Of a stretch of 64,000 nt of DNA, positions 26,737 to 35,988 are shown piece after piece. The translations under genes and the position numbers were made by a program. The stretch comes from Leptotrichia sp. oral taxon 212 (GTDB lineage Bacteria; Fusobacteriota; Fusobacteriia; Fusobacteriales; Leptotrichiaceae). Positions within the stretch are counted from its first letter, which is position 1, and each line of letters begins with the position of its first letter. The notes below the pieces were generated by a model, which saw only the letters and a list, made by a program, of their open reading frames with translations, was not told the origin of the DNA and did not search any database. The DNA lies in contig NZ_CP012410.1 in assembly GCF_001274535.1 (NCBI RefSeq), positions 620,001-684,000 of the forward strand, in the 5' to 3' direction.

Positions 26737-27527
26737 TGAATGAAAAAAGAAGAATTTCGCTATTGTTTTTCGTACTTGTAATGATATTTTTCTATTTGCC
26801 TATAGTTATGCTGGTAACATTGTCGTTTAATAATTCTAAAAACTTCATATGGACAGGATTTTCACTGAAATGGTATATAGAACTGTTTACAAGCTCTCCT
26901 GGTTTATGGCAGGCTTTTGGAAGAAGTATTCTTATAGGATTAACATCGTCAGTGTTTTCAGTATTTGTGGCAACTTTTGGAGCAATAGGAATAAAATGGT
27001 ATAATTCCAGAATGAAAAATTATGTGAAGTTTCTGAACTATATACCGCTTATATTGCCTGATCTTATAATAGGGGTAGCATTACTCATATTCTTCAACAT
27101 GCAGATAGGAATGTATAAGGGTGTGGAACTTGGAATGACAACTATATTTATAGCCCATACTGCATTCAATATTCCATTTTCGCTATTTATAATAATGGCA
27201 AGACTGGATGAATTTGATTATTCCATCGTTGAGGCGGCAAGAGATCTGGGAGCAAATGAATTCCAGACTTTGCTGAAGGTCATACTTCCTTCAATGATGC
27301 CGGGAATAGTATCTGCATTTCTTATGGCAATGACTTTGTCACTGGATGACTTCGTAATTACAAGTTTTGTTACAGGAACAAATTCCAATACATTGCCGGT
27401 TCAGATATATTCAATGATTAAATTTGGAGTTTCTCCTGTAATAAATGCATTATCGACTATATTAATAATAGGAACTATTATTTTATCCCTGTCAAGCAGA
27501 AAATTACAGAAATATATGCTGAATTAG
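26736..27527 (+). CDS. potC: spermidine/putrescine ABC transporter permease PotC
   Basis: 263 residues from the ATG at 26736, which overlaps the potB stop (TAATG) and follows GGAGGAGG; a longer frame from 26697 lies within potB and is not preferred. Six membrane segments with EAA loop EAARDLGANEFQTLL and LPSMMPG; SLDDFVITSFVTGTNSNTLPVQI near residue 210 is typical of PotC. The operon normally ends in potD (substrate-binding protein), but none follows here; the next gene is an unrelated helicase. Confidence 0.92.
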   Translation: MNEKRRISLLFFVLVMIFFYLPIVMLVTLSFNNSKNFIWTGFSLKWYIELFTSSPGLWQAFGRSILIGLTSSVFSVFVATFGAIGIKWYNSRMKNYVKFLNYIPLILPDLIIGVALLIFFNMQIGMYKGVELGMTTIFIAHTAFNIPFSLFIIMARLDEFDYSIVEAARDLGANEFQTLLKVILPSMMPGIVSAFLMAMTLSLDDFVITSFVTGTNSNTLPVQIYSMIKFGVSPVINALSTILIIGTIILSLSSRKLQKYMLN

Positions 27528-27743
27528 GAATGGGAAATTTAGTGAAAATATGGATATGGAAAAATAAAAGGAACAATATTCAAAAATAAATGAGCAGAAT
27601 TTTTAAAAATGTGATATAATAGAATGTATTAAATTTATTAATAGTTATGATATATCAAGATTATAATATATAATAAAGATATTTACACAGAATATCAGAT
27701 ACATAAAATGTAAAATGTAAGATGTAAAGGATGGAAAAAAGAA

Positions 27744-29519
27744 ATGCAAAAATTTGAAGATTACGGATTAAGTATTGAAGTACTTGATGCGTTGGAAAAA
27801 AAAGGATTTGAAGAACCAAGTGATATACAGAAATTAGTGATACCTGAATTATTGAAGGAGAGAACTCATCTGATAGGGCAGGCACAGACCGGAACAGGAA
27901 AAACAGCCGCTTTTGGAATACCAATACTGGAAACAGTTGATGCTGACAAGACAGTGAAAGCTCTAATATTGGCACCTACAAGGGAGCTGGCAAACCAGGT
28001 TGCAGATGAAATATACTCATTAAAAGGAAAAAAGGACATAAGAGTTCTGGCTGTTTATGGAGGAGCTTCCATAGAAAATCAGATAAAAAAACTTAAATCA
28101 GGAGTGGACATTGTAGTGGGAACTCCTGGAAGAGTAATGGATCTGATGAGAAAAAAAGTGTTAAAGGTAAACAATCTTGACTATTTTGTCCTTGATGAAG
28201 CAGATGAAATGCTTAATATGGGATTTTTAGAAGATATTGAGCTTATCCTTGAACAGACAAACGATGAAAAGAAAATGCTGTTTTTCTCAGCGACGATGCC
28301 TAAAGCAATAATGGATATAGCTAAAAAGTTTATGGATGACTATAAGCTTTTAAAAGTTAAAAAACAGGAGCTGACTACAGACCTGACAGAACAGATTTAT
28401 TATGAAGTTAAACAGGAAGACAAGTTTGAGGCGCTATGCAGAGTTCTTGACTATACTCAGAACTTTTATGGAATTGTTTTCTGCCGTACAAAATCTGAAG
28501 TAGATGATGTTACAAACAGACTTAAGGCAAGAAACTATGATGCTGAGTGTATTCATGGAGATATAACTCAGGGACTGAGACAGAAGGCTCTTGACCTTTT
28601 CAAGAAAAAAGTACTTACAATACTTGTGGCGACAGATGTTGCGGCAAGAGGAATAGATGTAAGTAATCTTACACATGTTATAAATTATTCAATACCTCAG
28701 GAAGCAGAGTCTTATGTTCATAGAATAGGAAGAACTGGAAGAGCGGGACATAAAGGAATAGCAATAACATTTGTAACGCCAAGGGAAGCAAGAACTCTGG
28801 CTCAGATAAAGAGAGTTACAAAGACTGAAATTAAAAGAGAATCAATACCTAATGTAAGTGAAATAATAGAAGCAAAAAAAGAGGCGTTAATTGCATATAT
28901 TGATGAAATAATAAAAGAAGAAGACTACACAAGCTATGAAAGTTTTGCAGACAAACTTCTTGAAGAAAGAGATGCAAGACATGTTGTTTCTTCTATTTTA
29001 AGACACTTCTATGAAGATGAATTTCTACCTGAAAGTTATGGAGAAATACAGGATGTTAAAGTAAAAATTGAAGATAAGACAAGACTGTTTATTGCACTTG
29101 GAAGTAAAGACGGATATAATCCCGGAAGATTACTTGACCTGTTAAATAAAAAAGCAAAAACTCCTGGAAGAAAAGTTAAGGATATTAAGATAATGGACAA
29201 ATATTCATTTATAACTGTACCTCTGCAGGAAGCTGAATTCATAATGAGAGCACTGAATTCCAAAAAGGATTCAAAACCGCTAGTTGAAAAGGCAACAGGA
29301 GGACAGTCAGGAGGTTCTTCAGAAGGTAAGAAGAGAGGAAGAAAATCAGAAAAGGATTCTAAAAAGAAAAAATCCGGTGAAAAAGAAAAGACTTCAAGAA
29401 AGTCTAAAAAATCAGATGATAAAAAGACTTCTTCAAAATCTAAGGAAAAAAAGCCAAAGGATAAATCAAAAAAGTCAGATAAATCATCCGGAAAAAGCAA
29501 AAAAGTAAATAAGAAATAA
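27744..29519 (+). CDS. DEAD-box ATP-dependent RNA helicase (DeaD/CsdA type)
   Basis: 591 residues. The helicase core spans about 1-370 with the Q motif, AQTGTGKT (motif I), APTRELANQ, DEADEML, SAT and HRIGRTGRAG. A DbpA-type RNA-binding domain follows near 430-510, and the last 80 residues are a Lys/Ser-rich disordered tail, as in DeaD proteins that act in ribosome assembly and cold response. The 216-bp upstream gap has a TATAAT near 27611 and AT-rich short repeats, giving a long leader. A strong terminator follows. Confidence 0.93.
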   Translation: MQKFEDYGLSIEVLDALEKKGFEEPSDIQKLVIPELLKERTHLIGQAQTGTGKTAAFGIPILETVDADKTVKALILAPTRELANQVADEIYSLKGKKDIRVLAVYGGASIENQIKKLKSGVDIVVGTPGRVMDLMRKKVLKVNNLDYFVLDEADEMLNMGFLEDIELILEQTNDEKKMLFFSATMPKAIMDIAKKFMDDYKLLKVKKQELTTDLTEQIYYEVKQEDKFEALCRVLDYTQNFYGIVFCRTKSEVDDVTNRLKARNYDAECIHGDITQGLRQKALDLFKKKVLTILVATDVAARGIDVSNLTHVINYSIPQEAESYVHRIGRTGRAGHKGIAITFVTPREARTLAQIKRVTKTEIKRESIPNVSEIIEAKKEALIAYIDEIIKEEDYTSYESFADKLLEERDARHVVSSILRHFYEDEFLPESYGEIQDVKVKIEDKTRLFIALGSKDGYNPGRLLDLLNKKAKTPGRKVKDIKIMDKYSFITVPLQEAEFIMRALNSKKDSKPLVEKATGGQSGGSSEGKKRGRKSEKDSKKKKSGEKEKTSRKSKKSDDKKTSSKSKEKKPKDKSKKSDKSSGKSKKVNKK

Positions 29520-29534
29520 GGCTTACTTTTATTT

Positions 29535-29592
29535 AAAAGGAGCTGTTTTAAAGGTAAAAATATCTTTGCTTTTAAGACAGCTCCTTTATTGC
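29535..29592 (+). terminator. rho-independent terminator after the helicase gene
   Basis: AAAGGAGCTGT (29536-29546) pairs with ACAGCTCCTTT (29577-29587); an inner TTTTAAA/TTTTAAG stem extends it, and TTATT follows. The flanking A and T tracts could also allow use from the other strand. Confidence 0.85.
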
Positions 29593-29600
29593 AATATCTA

Positions 29601-29629
29601 TTGACAAAAGAATGAAAAAATAATACTAT
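29601..29629 (+). promoter_or_regulatory. sigma70-type promoter of the YjjG-like gene
   Basis: TTGACA (29601-29606), 17 bp, TACTAT (29624-29629); a TATAAT at 29629-29634 overlaps. It starts a new transcription unit immediately behind the helicase terminator. Confidence 0.7.
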
Positions 29630-29683
29630 ATAATAAATGACTGATAAGTCATTTTGTTAATTGTAAAAACAGAGAGGTGAAAA

Positions 29684-30379
29684 ATGTATAAGACAATATT
29701 ACTTGATATTGATAATACACTATTTGATTATTTAAAGGCTGAAAATTATGCTGTAAGGATAACTTTTGAAGATTTCGGATTTTTTAGCAGTGTAAGTGAG
29801 AGTAGATTTGAAGAGGTAAAGAAAGAATATAGGACAATAAATGATCTGCTATGGGAAAAGCTGGAAAAAGAGGAAATTACAAGCAGTGAATTAAAAATTG
29901 AAAGATTCAGGATTCTATTTGAAAAAATAAACTTGGGATACAATGTCGAAGAATTCAGCAAGCAGTATCTGAAACGTCTCGGAGAAGGAGCATTTCTTTT
30001 TGAGGGGGCTGAAGAACTGTGCAGGTATTTACATGGAAAATACAAGCTTGGAATAGTTACAAACGGAATGAAGGAAGTACAGTATTCAAGGGTTGAAAAT
30101 TCTTCAATTGGAAAATATATAGATAAAATAATAGTTTCAGATGATATAGGTATAAGCAAGCCAAATGCAGGTATTTTTGAATATGCACTGAAGGAACTTG
30201 GAACTGGGGATAAAAAGGAATCCATAATGGTCGGTGATTCCCTGTCGGCAGACATTCAGGGGGGAATCAACTTTGGAATAGACACATGCTGGGTAAATTT
30301 GAAAAATGACAGCCCGGATGATAAAATAAAACCAAAATATGTAGTAACAAGACTGGAAGAAATATACGGTATTCTGTAA
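29684..30379 (+). CDS. YjjG-family HAD nucleotidase
   Basis: 231 residues of the haloacid dehalogenase superfamily. Motif I LLDIDNTLFDY provides the nucleophile D8 and acid D10; motif II is VTNGM near residue 125; Lys in KPNAGIFEYAL is motif III; MVGDSLSADIQGG is motif IV. YjjG-type enzymes dephosphorylate non-canonical pyrimidine monophosphates (house cleaning). GAGAGGTG precedes the ATG. It is followed 14 bp later by the FplA-like gene. Confidence 0.9.
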   Translation: MYKTILLDIDNTLFDYLKAENYAVRITFEDFGFFSSVSESRFEEVKKEYRTINDLLWEKLEKEEITSSELKIERFRILFEKINLGYNVEEFSKQYLKRLGEGAFLFEGAEELCRYLHGKYKLGIVTNGMKEVQYSRVENSSIGKYIDKIIVSDDIGISKPNAGIFEYALKELGTGDKKESIMVGDSLSADIQGGINFGIDTCWVNLKNDSPDDKIKPKYVVTRLEEIYGIL

Positions 30380-30393
30380 AAGGCAGGTAAAAT

Positions 30394-32556
30394 ATGAGAA
30401 AAATAAGAAAAATGATATATGTAATATTTCTATTTGTTTTAATTGGAAAAACTGTATTTACACAGGAAGACAAAAGGATAGGACTGGTGCTCAGTGGAGG
30501 TACTGCTAGAGGGCTTGCACATGTAGGAATACTGAAAGTGCTGGAAGAAGAAAAAGTTCCTGTGGAATATGTGACAGGAACAAGTATGGGCAGCATTATT
30601 GGAGGACTTTACAGTGTGGGTTATACTCCGGATGAAATAGAAAAAATTGCATCTGAAATGGATTGGCTGGCTCTTTTCAATGACAGTATAGAAAGAAAAG
30701 GAAAGGGAATATCAAGAAATCTCATAGAAGACAGGAATACAATGGTACTTCCCATGGAAAATTTTGTACCAAAAATTCCTTCAGGAGCGGTTGGAGGGAA
30801 AAGTGCCAGTGAAAAGCTGAATGAACTATTTTTTGGAGTAGCGGAAGTGAATGACTTTAAAAAATTTCCTAAGAAATTTGCACTTGTGGCGACAGACCTT
30901 AATACAGGAGAAGGAGTTATGATAGACAAGGGTTCAATTGCAACTGCTATCAGATCAAGTCTTTCCCTGCCGTCAGTTTTTAATCCGGTTCAGGCTGGAG
31001 AAAGGCTTTATGTGGACGGTGGAGTTGTGAGAAATCTTCCTGTTCAGGATATAAAAGTTCTGGGAGCAGACTATACTATAGGAGTAAACGTTGGAGAAGG
31101 TTTTTCTAAAAGGGATCCCGAAAAACTCAACATAGCAGGTGTGATATCTGATTCCATGACTATAGCAGGCAGACAGGAAGTTGAAAGGCAGATAAGAATG
31201 CTTGATTTATATATGGCACCCAATCTTGAAAAAATTGAATCCTATGATTTCGTTAAAGTAAAGGAAATAATAGATGCCGGTGAAAAGGTGGCAAGAGAAA
31301 ATATAGAAAGCATAAGAAAGTTAAGTAATCCTGAAAAGTTTGCAGAACTGGAAGAAAAAAGACGGGAATTCAGAAAAAGCTGGAAAGATGAGTATACTAT
31401 AAGGTATGTTGAAATTAGAGGAAATAAAAGGTATGGAGAAAAGTACTTTAATAAATATCTTCCGAAAAATTTAGGAACAATGAAAAAAAATGACATGGAA
31501 AAAATTGTAAACGAACTATATGGAAACGAAAATTTTTCTACTGTCTATTACGAAGTGAAAAATAATGACACTTTAGTGATAAATGTTCAGGAAAAGGCAG
31601 GAGACTATCTGACTTTTTCAGGAAATGTAAATAATGAAGACATGGCGACTTCAACTGTAGGTATACAGGGAAATAAGACCATAAATAATGCAGATACAAG
31701 ATACAGGCTGAATGGAATCATTGCAAATGAATATGGAATAAATGGCTCAGGAATAATGTCTATTGGAAAAGATAACAGGGTGCTGTTTATAGGAAACTTT
31801 GATTTCAGGAAAGATATTATAAGAAATCAGTATTATGCAGGAAATAAGTATAAATTTAATAACAGAAGATTTAAGACTGGACTTGGAATAGGACTGGAAA
31901 TTAGTAGAAATACACTGTTATTATTAGATGGAGGATATGAAATGTCCCATGTGAAAGGAAATATGAATGAAAAGGAAAATGCAAAGATAAAATTCCCTTA
32001 TCTTGAAGCTTCGATTACACACGATAACAGGGATTTCATTTCTTTTCCGACAAGGGGAACATATCTCAAAGCGGAATATACTGTAGCAAATTCTAAAGAT
32101 GCAGAATTTAATGCCTTTTATGCTAAAGCGGAAGTAAATATACCGTTAGGAAATAATGTGACATTGACACCGGGAGTGGCATATATTACAAGTGACGGGG
32201 AAAAAATACCTGAAACTTATAGGCCTAAAATGGGAGGATTTCAGGAAGGATTTTATTCCCTTGAATTTAATGGAATTCCTTCAGACAGGATTAGAGGGAA
32301 TAGTATATTTGTCGGGAAAATAAATATGCAGTATAAAATTTCAAGAATTATATTTGTGGGAGCAAATGCTTCTTTTGCAAGAGTTTCCGATAAAAGTTAC
32401 AGTTTCGGGAAAGATAAAAAGGAAAGCTACGGACTGGGACTGGGTATAAGAACACCTTTAGGACCTGGATATCTGGGAGTTGCAAAAAGTCCTGGAGAAA
32501 ATGTAAGATATTTTCTGAATTTTGGATATGATCCGAAATCATTCAATGAAAATTAG
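30394..32556 (+). CDS. fplA: patatin-like phospholipase autotransporter (FplA-like, type Vd)
   Basis: 720 residues with a signal peptide (cleavage near VFTQ-E, residue 24). The patatin domain has the oxyanion stretch SGGTARG, the nucleophile S64 in GTSMG and the catalytic D208 in DGG. A POTRA-like module spans about 335-405 (EIRGNKRYGEKYF), and a 16-strand-type beta barrel of the BamA/TamA superfamily fills 410-720. This order matches type Vd secretion (PlpD, FplA of Fusobacterium nucleatum), where the phospholipase A is displayed on the cell surface by its own barrel. The catalytic dyad is intact. It indicates a diderm envelope. Confidence 0.9.
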   Translation: MRKIRKMIYVIFLFVLIGKTVFTQEDKRIGLVLSGGTARGLAHVGILKVLEEEKVPVEYVTGTSMGSIIGGLYSVGYTPDEIEKIASEMDWLALFNDSIERKGKGISRNLIEDRNTMVLPMENFVPKIPSGAVGGKSASEKLNELFFGVAEVNDFKKFPKKFALVATDLNTGEGVMIDKGSIATAIRSSLSLPSVFNPVQAGERLYVDGGVVRNLPVQDIKVLGADYTIGVNVGEGFSKRDPEKLNIAGVISDSMTIAGRQEVERQIRMLDLYMAPNLEKIESYDFVKVKEIIDAGEKVARENIESIRKLSNPEKFAELEEKRREFRKSWKDEYTIRYVEIRGNKRYGEKYFNKYLPKNLGTMKKNDMEKIVNELYGNENFSTVYYEVKNNDTLVINVQEKAGDYLTFSGNVNNEDMATSTVGIQGNKTINNADTRYRLNGIIANEYGINGSGIMSIGKDNRVLFIGNFDFRKDIIRNQYYAGNKYKFNNRRFKTGLGIGLEISRNTLLLLDGGYEMSHVKGNMNEKENAKIKFPYLEASITHDNRDFISFPTRGTYLKAEYTVANSKDAEFNAFYAKAEVNIPLGNNVTLTPGVAYITSDGEKIPETYRPKMGGFQEGFYSLEFNGIPSDRIRGNSIFVGKINMQYKISRIIFVGANASFARVSDKSYSFGKDKKESYGLGLGIRTPLGPGYLGVAKSPGENVRYFLNFGYDPKSFNEN

Positions 32557-32586
32557 ATGCAAAAATTAACAGATTGAAAGGAGATT

Positions 32587-33540
32587 ATGATATTTATATG
32601 CTTTCATATATATGTCATAGAAATAGAAATGAAAGAAAAAAGAAAATTAAGAAAAGCTCTTCTGGTATATAATCCAAAATCAGGTAATTCAGATTTAATA
32701 TTAAACAGTTTTGATCTGATAGCTACCAGACTTTTGAAGAATGAGATTACTTTGACTCTTTACAGTATAAACAAGGAATATAATGAACTGACAAATATTC
32801 TTAGAAATGAGAAATATGATATATTAATTTTATCAGGCGGAGACGGGACGTTAAGTAAAAGTTTAAGCCAGTTGTATAATGAAGGAATAGAATTTCCTGA
32901 TGTTGCAATATTCCCGACAGGAACTTCGAATGATCTGGCAAAGTCATTGAATCTGGGTGACAATGTTAAAAAGTGGATTGATAATATTGTGAATGGAAAG
33001 GCGAAATCTCTGGATTTTGGACTTATAAATAATAAAACTGTATTTCTATCTTCCTATGCAGGCGGACTTTTTACAAAAGTTTCCTATAATACTGACAAAA
33101 ATCTGAAAAAAGTAATAGGAAAGACGGCATACCATATAGCAGGACTGGCTGAACTGACAAATATTAAGGAGTTTGACCTTGACATAACCCTTGACAGTGG
33201 CGAAAAAATAAGTGAAAAGGCAATATTATACATGATTTTAAATGGAAAGAGCGTAGGAGGATTTGATAAAATTATTGATAATGCTGATATGAATGACGGG
33301 CTTATGAATATTCTGATTGTGAAGAATATAGAAAATCCTTTTGACCTTCCTGCAGTACTGCTGGATCTCATTAACAGCAATCTGGAAAATAATGATTATG
33401 TAAGAACTGTAACTGCAAAAAGCTGCGTAATTGAAAAAATAGATGATGAGGTAGGAGTCAGCATTGACGGAGAGGAAGGGAAAAATAGAAAAGCCAAGAT
33501 AAAATTTGTAAGCAACAGGCTTAGAATTTTTAGAAAATAA
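32587..33540 (+). CDS. diacylglycerol kinase-family lipid kinase
   Basis: Up to 317 residues; the ATG at 32587 has GAAAGGAG very close (3-4 bp), while the ATG at 32629 fits the usual family start (KALLVYNPKSGN). Seen are the nucleotide-binding SGGDGTLS near residue 84, PTGTSNDLAKSL near 113 and the C-terminal beta-sandwich with SIDGEEG. These enzymes phosphorylate diacylglycerol or other lipids and recycle lipids after envelope synthesis. It follows the phospholipase by 30 bp, a sensible lipid-related pairing. Confidence 0.88.
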   Translation: MIFICFHIYVIEIEMKEKRKLRKALLVYNPKSGNSDLILNSFDLIATRLLKNEITLTLYSINKEYNELTNILRNEKYDILILSGGDGTLSKSLSQLYNEGIEFPDVAIFPTGTSNDLAKSLNLGDNVKKWIDNIVNGKAKSLDFGLINNKTVFLSSYAGGLFTKVSYNTDKNLKKVIGKTAYHIAGLAELTNIKEFDLDITLDSGEKISEKAILYMILNGKSVGGFDKIIDNADMNDGLMNILIVKNIENPFDLPAVLLDLINSNLENNDYVRTVTAKSCVIEKIDDEVGVSIDGEEGKNRKAKIKFVSNRLRIFRK

Positions 33541-33637
33541 ATTGAATAAATGAGTTTTAAAAATTGAAAAAATGTGGTATAAATATAATATATTATTTAA
33601 AGTGTGGAAGAATAAATTTGAAGATGGAGGAGAAGTT

Positions 33638-35227
33638 ATGAACGGATATTTAAGTTTTGTGCTGCATGCGCATCTGCCGTATGTAAGACACCCTGAATAC
33701 AAAGAATTTTTGGAAGAAGACTGGCTATATGAAGCAATTACTGAAACATATATACCACTTCTTGAAATGTTTGAAAATCTTACAAGAGATAACATTCCAT
33801 GGAATTTAACAATAACAATGTCAGGAACATTGGTTAATATGTTAAATGATGATTTACTGAGAGGCAGATATGTCAAACATTTAAATAAGTTAATAGAATT
33901 CTGTGAATTAGAAGTTGAAAGACTGAAAGAATATCCGGATATGATTAAAGTAGCTAATCATAACTTGTGGTTCCACAAGAGGGCAAAATCTGTATATGAA
34001 GAAAAGTATGCAAGAGATTTAGTTGGAGCATTTAGAAAATTTCAGGATCAGGGAAATCTTGAAATCATACCTGTTACTGCGACACATGGATTCCTTCCTG
34101 TAATGAAGGACTACCCTGAAGCTGTAAATGCTCAGGTTTATATGGCTAAAAAAGATTATATTAAAAATTTCAATAGGGAACCTAAAGGAATATGGCTTGC
34201 AGAATGTGCCTATTATCCTGGACAGGATAAGTTCCTTGAAAAACACGGGATAAGATATTTCCTTGTGGATGCCCATGGAATAATGCACAGTGACCCAAGA
34301 CCTGTATATGGAATCTATTCCCCTGTATATACTAAAAATGGAGTAGCTGCGTTTGCAAGGGATCTTGAATCTTCAGAACAGGTGTGGAGTTCAGAGATAG
34401 GTTATCCAGGTGATGGAGTTTACAGGGAATTCCATAAGGATGCGGGATATGAGCTTGATTATGAGTATGTAAAACCATATCTGCACAGTGACGGAGTAAG
34501 AAGAAACATGGGGATAAAATATCATGCAATAACTGATAAAAAAGGAACTTTTAAAGCTGTCTATGATCCTGATGCTGCATATGGAAGAGCAAAGGAACAT
34601 GCCTATAACTTTGTCTATAACAGATCAAAGCAGATAGAGTTTCTGGCTTCAAAAATGAAATATAGAAAGCCGATTGTAGTTTCTCCTTATGATGCGGAAC
34701 TTTATGGACACTGGTGGTATGAAGGGCCTATTTTCCTTGAGTGGGTATTTAGAGCGACAGCAGAATCCAACTTTTCCACAATAACTCCTTATCAGTATCT
34801 TGAAAGATATCCAACTAACCAGATAGTGGATGTAAGTATGTCAAGCTGGGGAGCAAATGGATATTATGATGTATGGATAGACGGATCAAATGACTATGCT
34901 TACAGACATCTGCACAAGGCTGCCCAGAAAATGATAGAAGTGGCAAACGGAAGAGAGCCATATAATGAACTGGAATATAGAGCATTGAATCAAATGGCTA
35001 GAGAACTTATGATGGCACAGACTTCATGCTGGGAATTTATAATGTTTACAGGAACAATGGTTGGATATGCTCACAAAAAGATAAGCGACCATATACATAG
35101 ACTGTTTAAGCTGTATGAAGACTTTAAGAATGGAATGCTCGATGAATCATGGGTTGCTGAGATAGAGTCAAGAGACAACATATTCCCTGAAATAGAATAT
35201 AGAATGTACAGAACCAGCTGGCTGTAA
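33638..35227 (+). CDS. GH57 1,4-alpha-glucan branching enzyme
   Basis: 529 residues from the ATG at 33638 (GGAGGAG at 33626-33632); an upstream in-frame ATG at 33572 lacks a site. FVLHAHLPYVRHPE at the N-terminus is the GH57 signature; the nucleophile E189 lies in WLAECAYYPG and the acid/base D352 in SPYDAELYGHWWYEGP, with the C-terminal helical domain of branching enzymes (about 440-529). It would introduce alpha-1,6 branches into glycogen-like glucan in the cytoplasm. No other glycogen gene is adjacent. A hairpin terminator follows. Confidence 0.92.
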   Translation: MNGYLSFVLHAHLPYVRHPEYKEFLEEDWLYEAITETYIPLLEMFENLTRDNIPWNLTITMSGTLVNMLNDDLLRGRYVKHLNKLIEFCELEVERLKEYPDMIKVANHNLWFHKRAKSVYEEKYARDLVGAFRKFQDQGNLEIIPVTATHGFLPVMKDYPEAVNAQVYMAKKDYIKNFNREPKGIWLAECAYYPGQDKFLEKHGIRYFLVDAHGIMHSDPRPVYGIYSPVYTKNGVAAFARDLESSEQVWSSEIGYPGDGVYREFHKDAGYELDYEYVKPYLHSDGVRRNMGIKYHAITDKKGTFKAVYDPDAAYGRAKEHAYNFVYNRSKQIEFLASKMKYRKPIVVSPYDAELYGHWWYEGPIFLEWVFRATAESNFSTITPYQYLERYPTNQIVDVSMSSWGANGYYDVWIDGSNDYAYRHLHKAAQKMIEVANGREPYNELEYRALNQMARELMMAQTSCWEFIMFTGTMVGYAHKKISDHIHRLFKLYEDFKNGMLDESWVAEIESRDNIFPEIEYRMYRTSWL

Positions 35228-35250
35228 AATAAATAAAAAAGAGATGATGG

Positions 35251-35284
35251 ACATGTCCAGATATAATAGCTGGACATGTTTTGT
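35251..35284 (+). terminator. rho-independent terminator after the branching enzyme
   Basis: ACATGTCCAG (35251-35260) and CTGGACATGT (35270-35279) form a perfect 10-bp stem with a 9-base loop followed by TTTG. It separates the housekeeping genes from the accessory island. Confidence 0.85.
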
Positions 35285-35352
35285 AATTATAAAAAATATG
35301 TACCAAAAAATCTGATAATGTAAATTAAAAGGTTTGGAGGTACATTTTTTGT

Positions 35353-35438
35353 ATTGACTTTTCAAAATAGTACATTGTAAAATAAAATATAATAAATGAA
35401 AATTTAATGTGCGTGTGTTTAGATAGGAAATAAAGGAG
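35353..35438 (+). repeat. promoter-bearing direct repeat, copy A
   Basis: This 86-bp sequence recurs at 46078-46161 with three substitutions and a 2-bp indel. It contains TTGACT (35354-35359) and TAAAAT 18 bp downstream, and ends at AAAGGAG, so it is a promoter plus leader feeding the first gene of the accessory island. The two copies bracket about 10.7 kb. Confidence 0.85.
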
Positions 35439-35457
35439 TTTGTGGAAAGGATAAAAA

Positions 35458-35952
35458 ATGAAAAAGATATTATTAATTTACTTGTTATTAAGTTTATGTC
35501 TGTTTCCTCAGAAAAATCTGGAAAAAGAAATCATAAAATTAATAGAAAAAAATAAAAATTTTGAATGTAATCCTACAAGAAAGAAATTTAAAGTTGTAGG
35601 AGAAAATATGACTGGATATGTTGATGAAGATGATAAACCATATGGAGAATGGAAAAATAGAGATGAAAGTATCAGGGAATGTTTTCTGGATGATGTAAGG
35701 ATCCAGTATGTAGAAGGTGAATATTTTTATAAATCAAATAATAATTTTACTTTGCTTATAAAGGATTTAGAAAATAAAAAGGAAAAGTATGTAGAATTTA
35801 ATTTTAAAAATACGAGTATGATAAATCACCATTATTTTAAATATAAAAATGGGAAATATAAAAAAATCAAGTTAGACTGGTTACATTATAGGATTGTAAG
35901 TTCACTTACAGATAAACTTATTTACAAATATGAAAAAATAGAAGAGGAATAA
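35458..35952 (+). CDS. secreted hypothetical protein, first gene of the immunity-like array
   Basis: 164 residues with a signal peptide (MKKILLIYLLLSLCLFP, cleavage near residue 18-20) and a charged, Lys-rich body with no recognised domain. GGAAAGG lies 12 bp before the ATG. It is transcribed from repeat copy A and is followed 36 bp later by barstar-like genes. An exported immunity protein is possible, since some polymorphic toxins act in the periplasm, but nothing in the sequence proves it. Confidence 0.55.
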   Translation: MKKILLIYLLLSLCLFPQKNLEKEIIKLIEKNKNFECNPTRKKFKVVGENMTGYVDEDDKPYGEWKNRDESIRECFLDDVRIQYVEGEYFYKSNNNFTLLIKDLENKKEKYVEFNFKNTSMINHHYFKYKNGKYKKIKLDWLHYRIVSSLTDKLIYKYEKIEEE

Positions 35953-35988
35953 ATTATACTCCAAGTGATTAGGAAGGGAGATATAAAA

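Noticed and set aside
27661-27743. Short ATGTAAA-like repeats in the helicase leader as a cold-shock element
   Set aside because: The repetition is weak and AT-rich, and no cold-shock consensus can be recognised.
29036-29500. Long minus-strand open frame inside the helicase gene
   Set aside because: It is a low-complexity Ser/Phe/Leu shadow of the Lys/Ser-rich tail, without a ribosome site.
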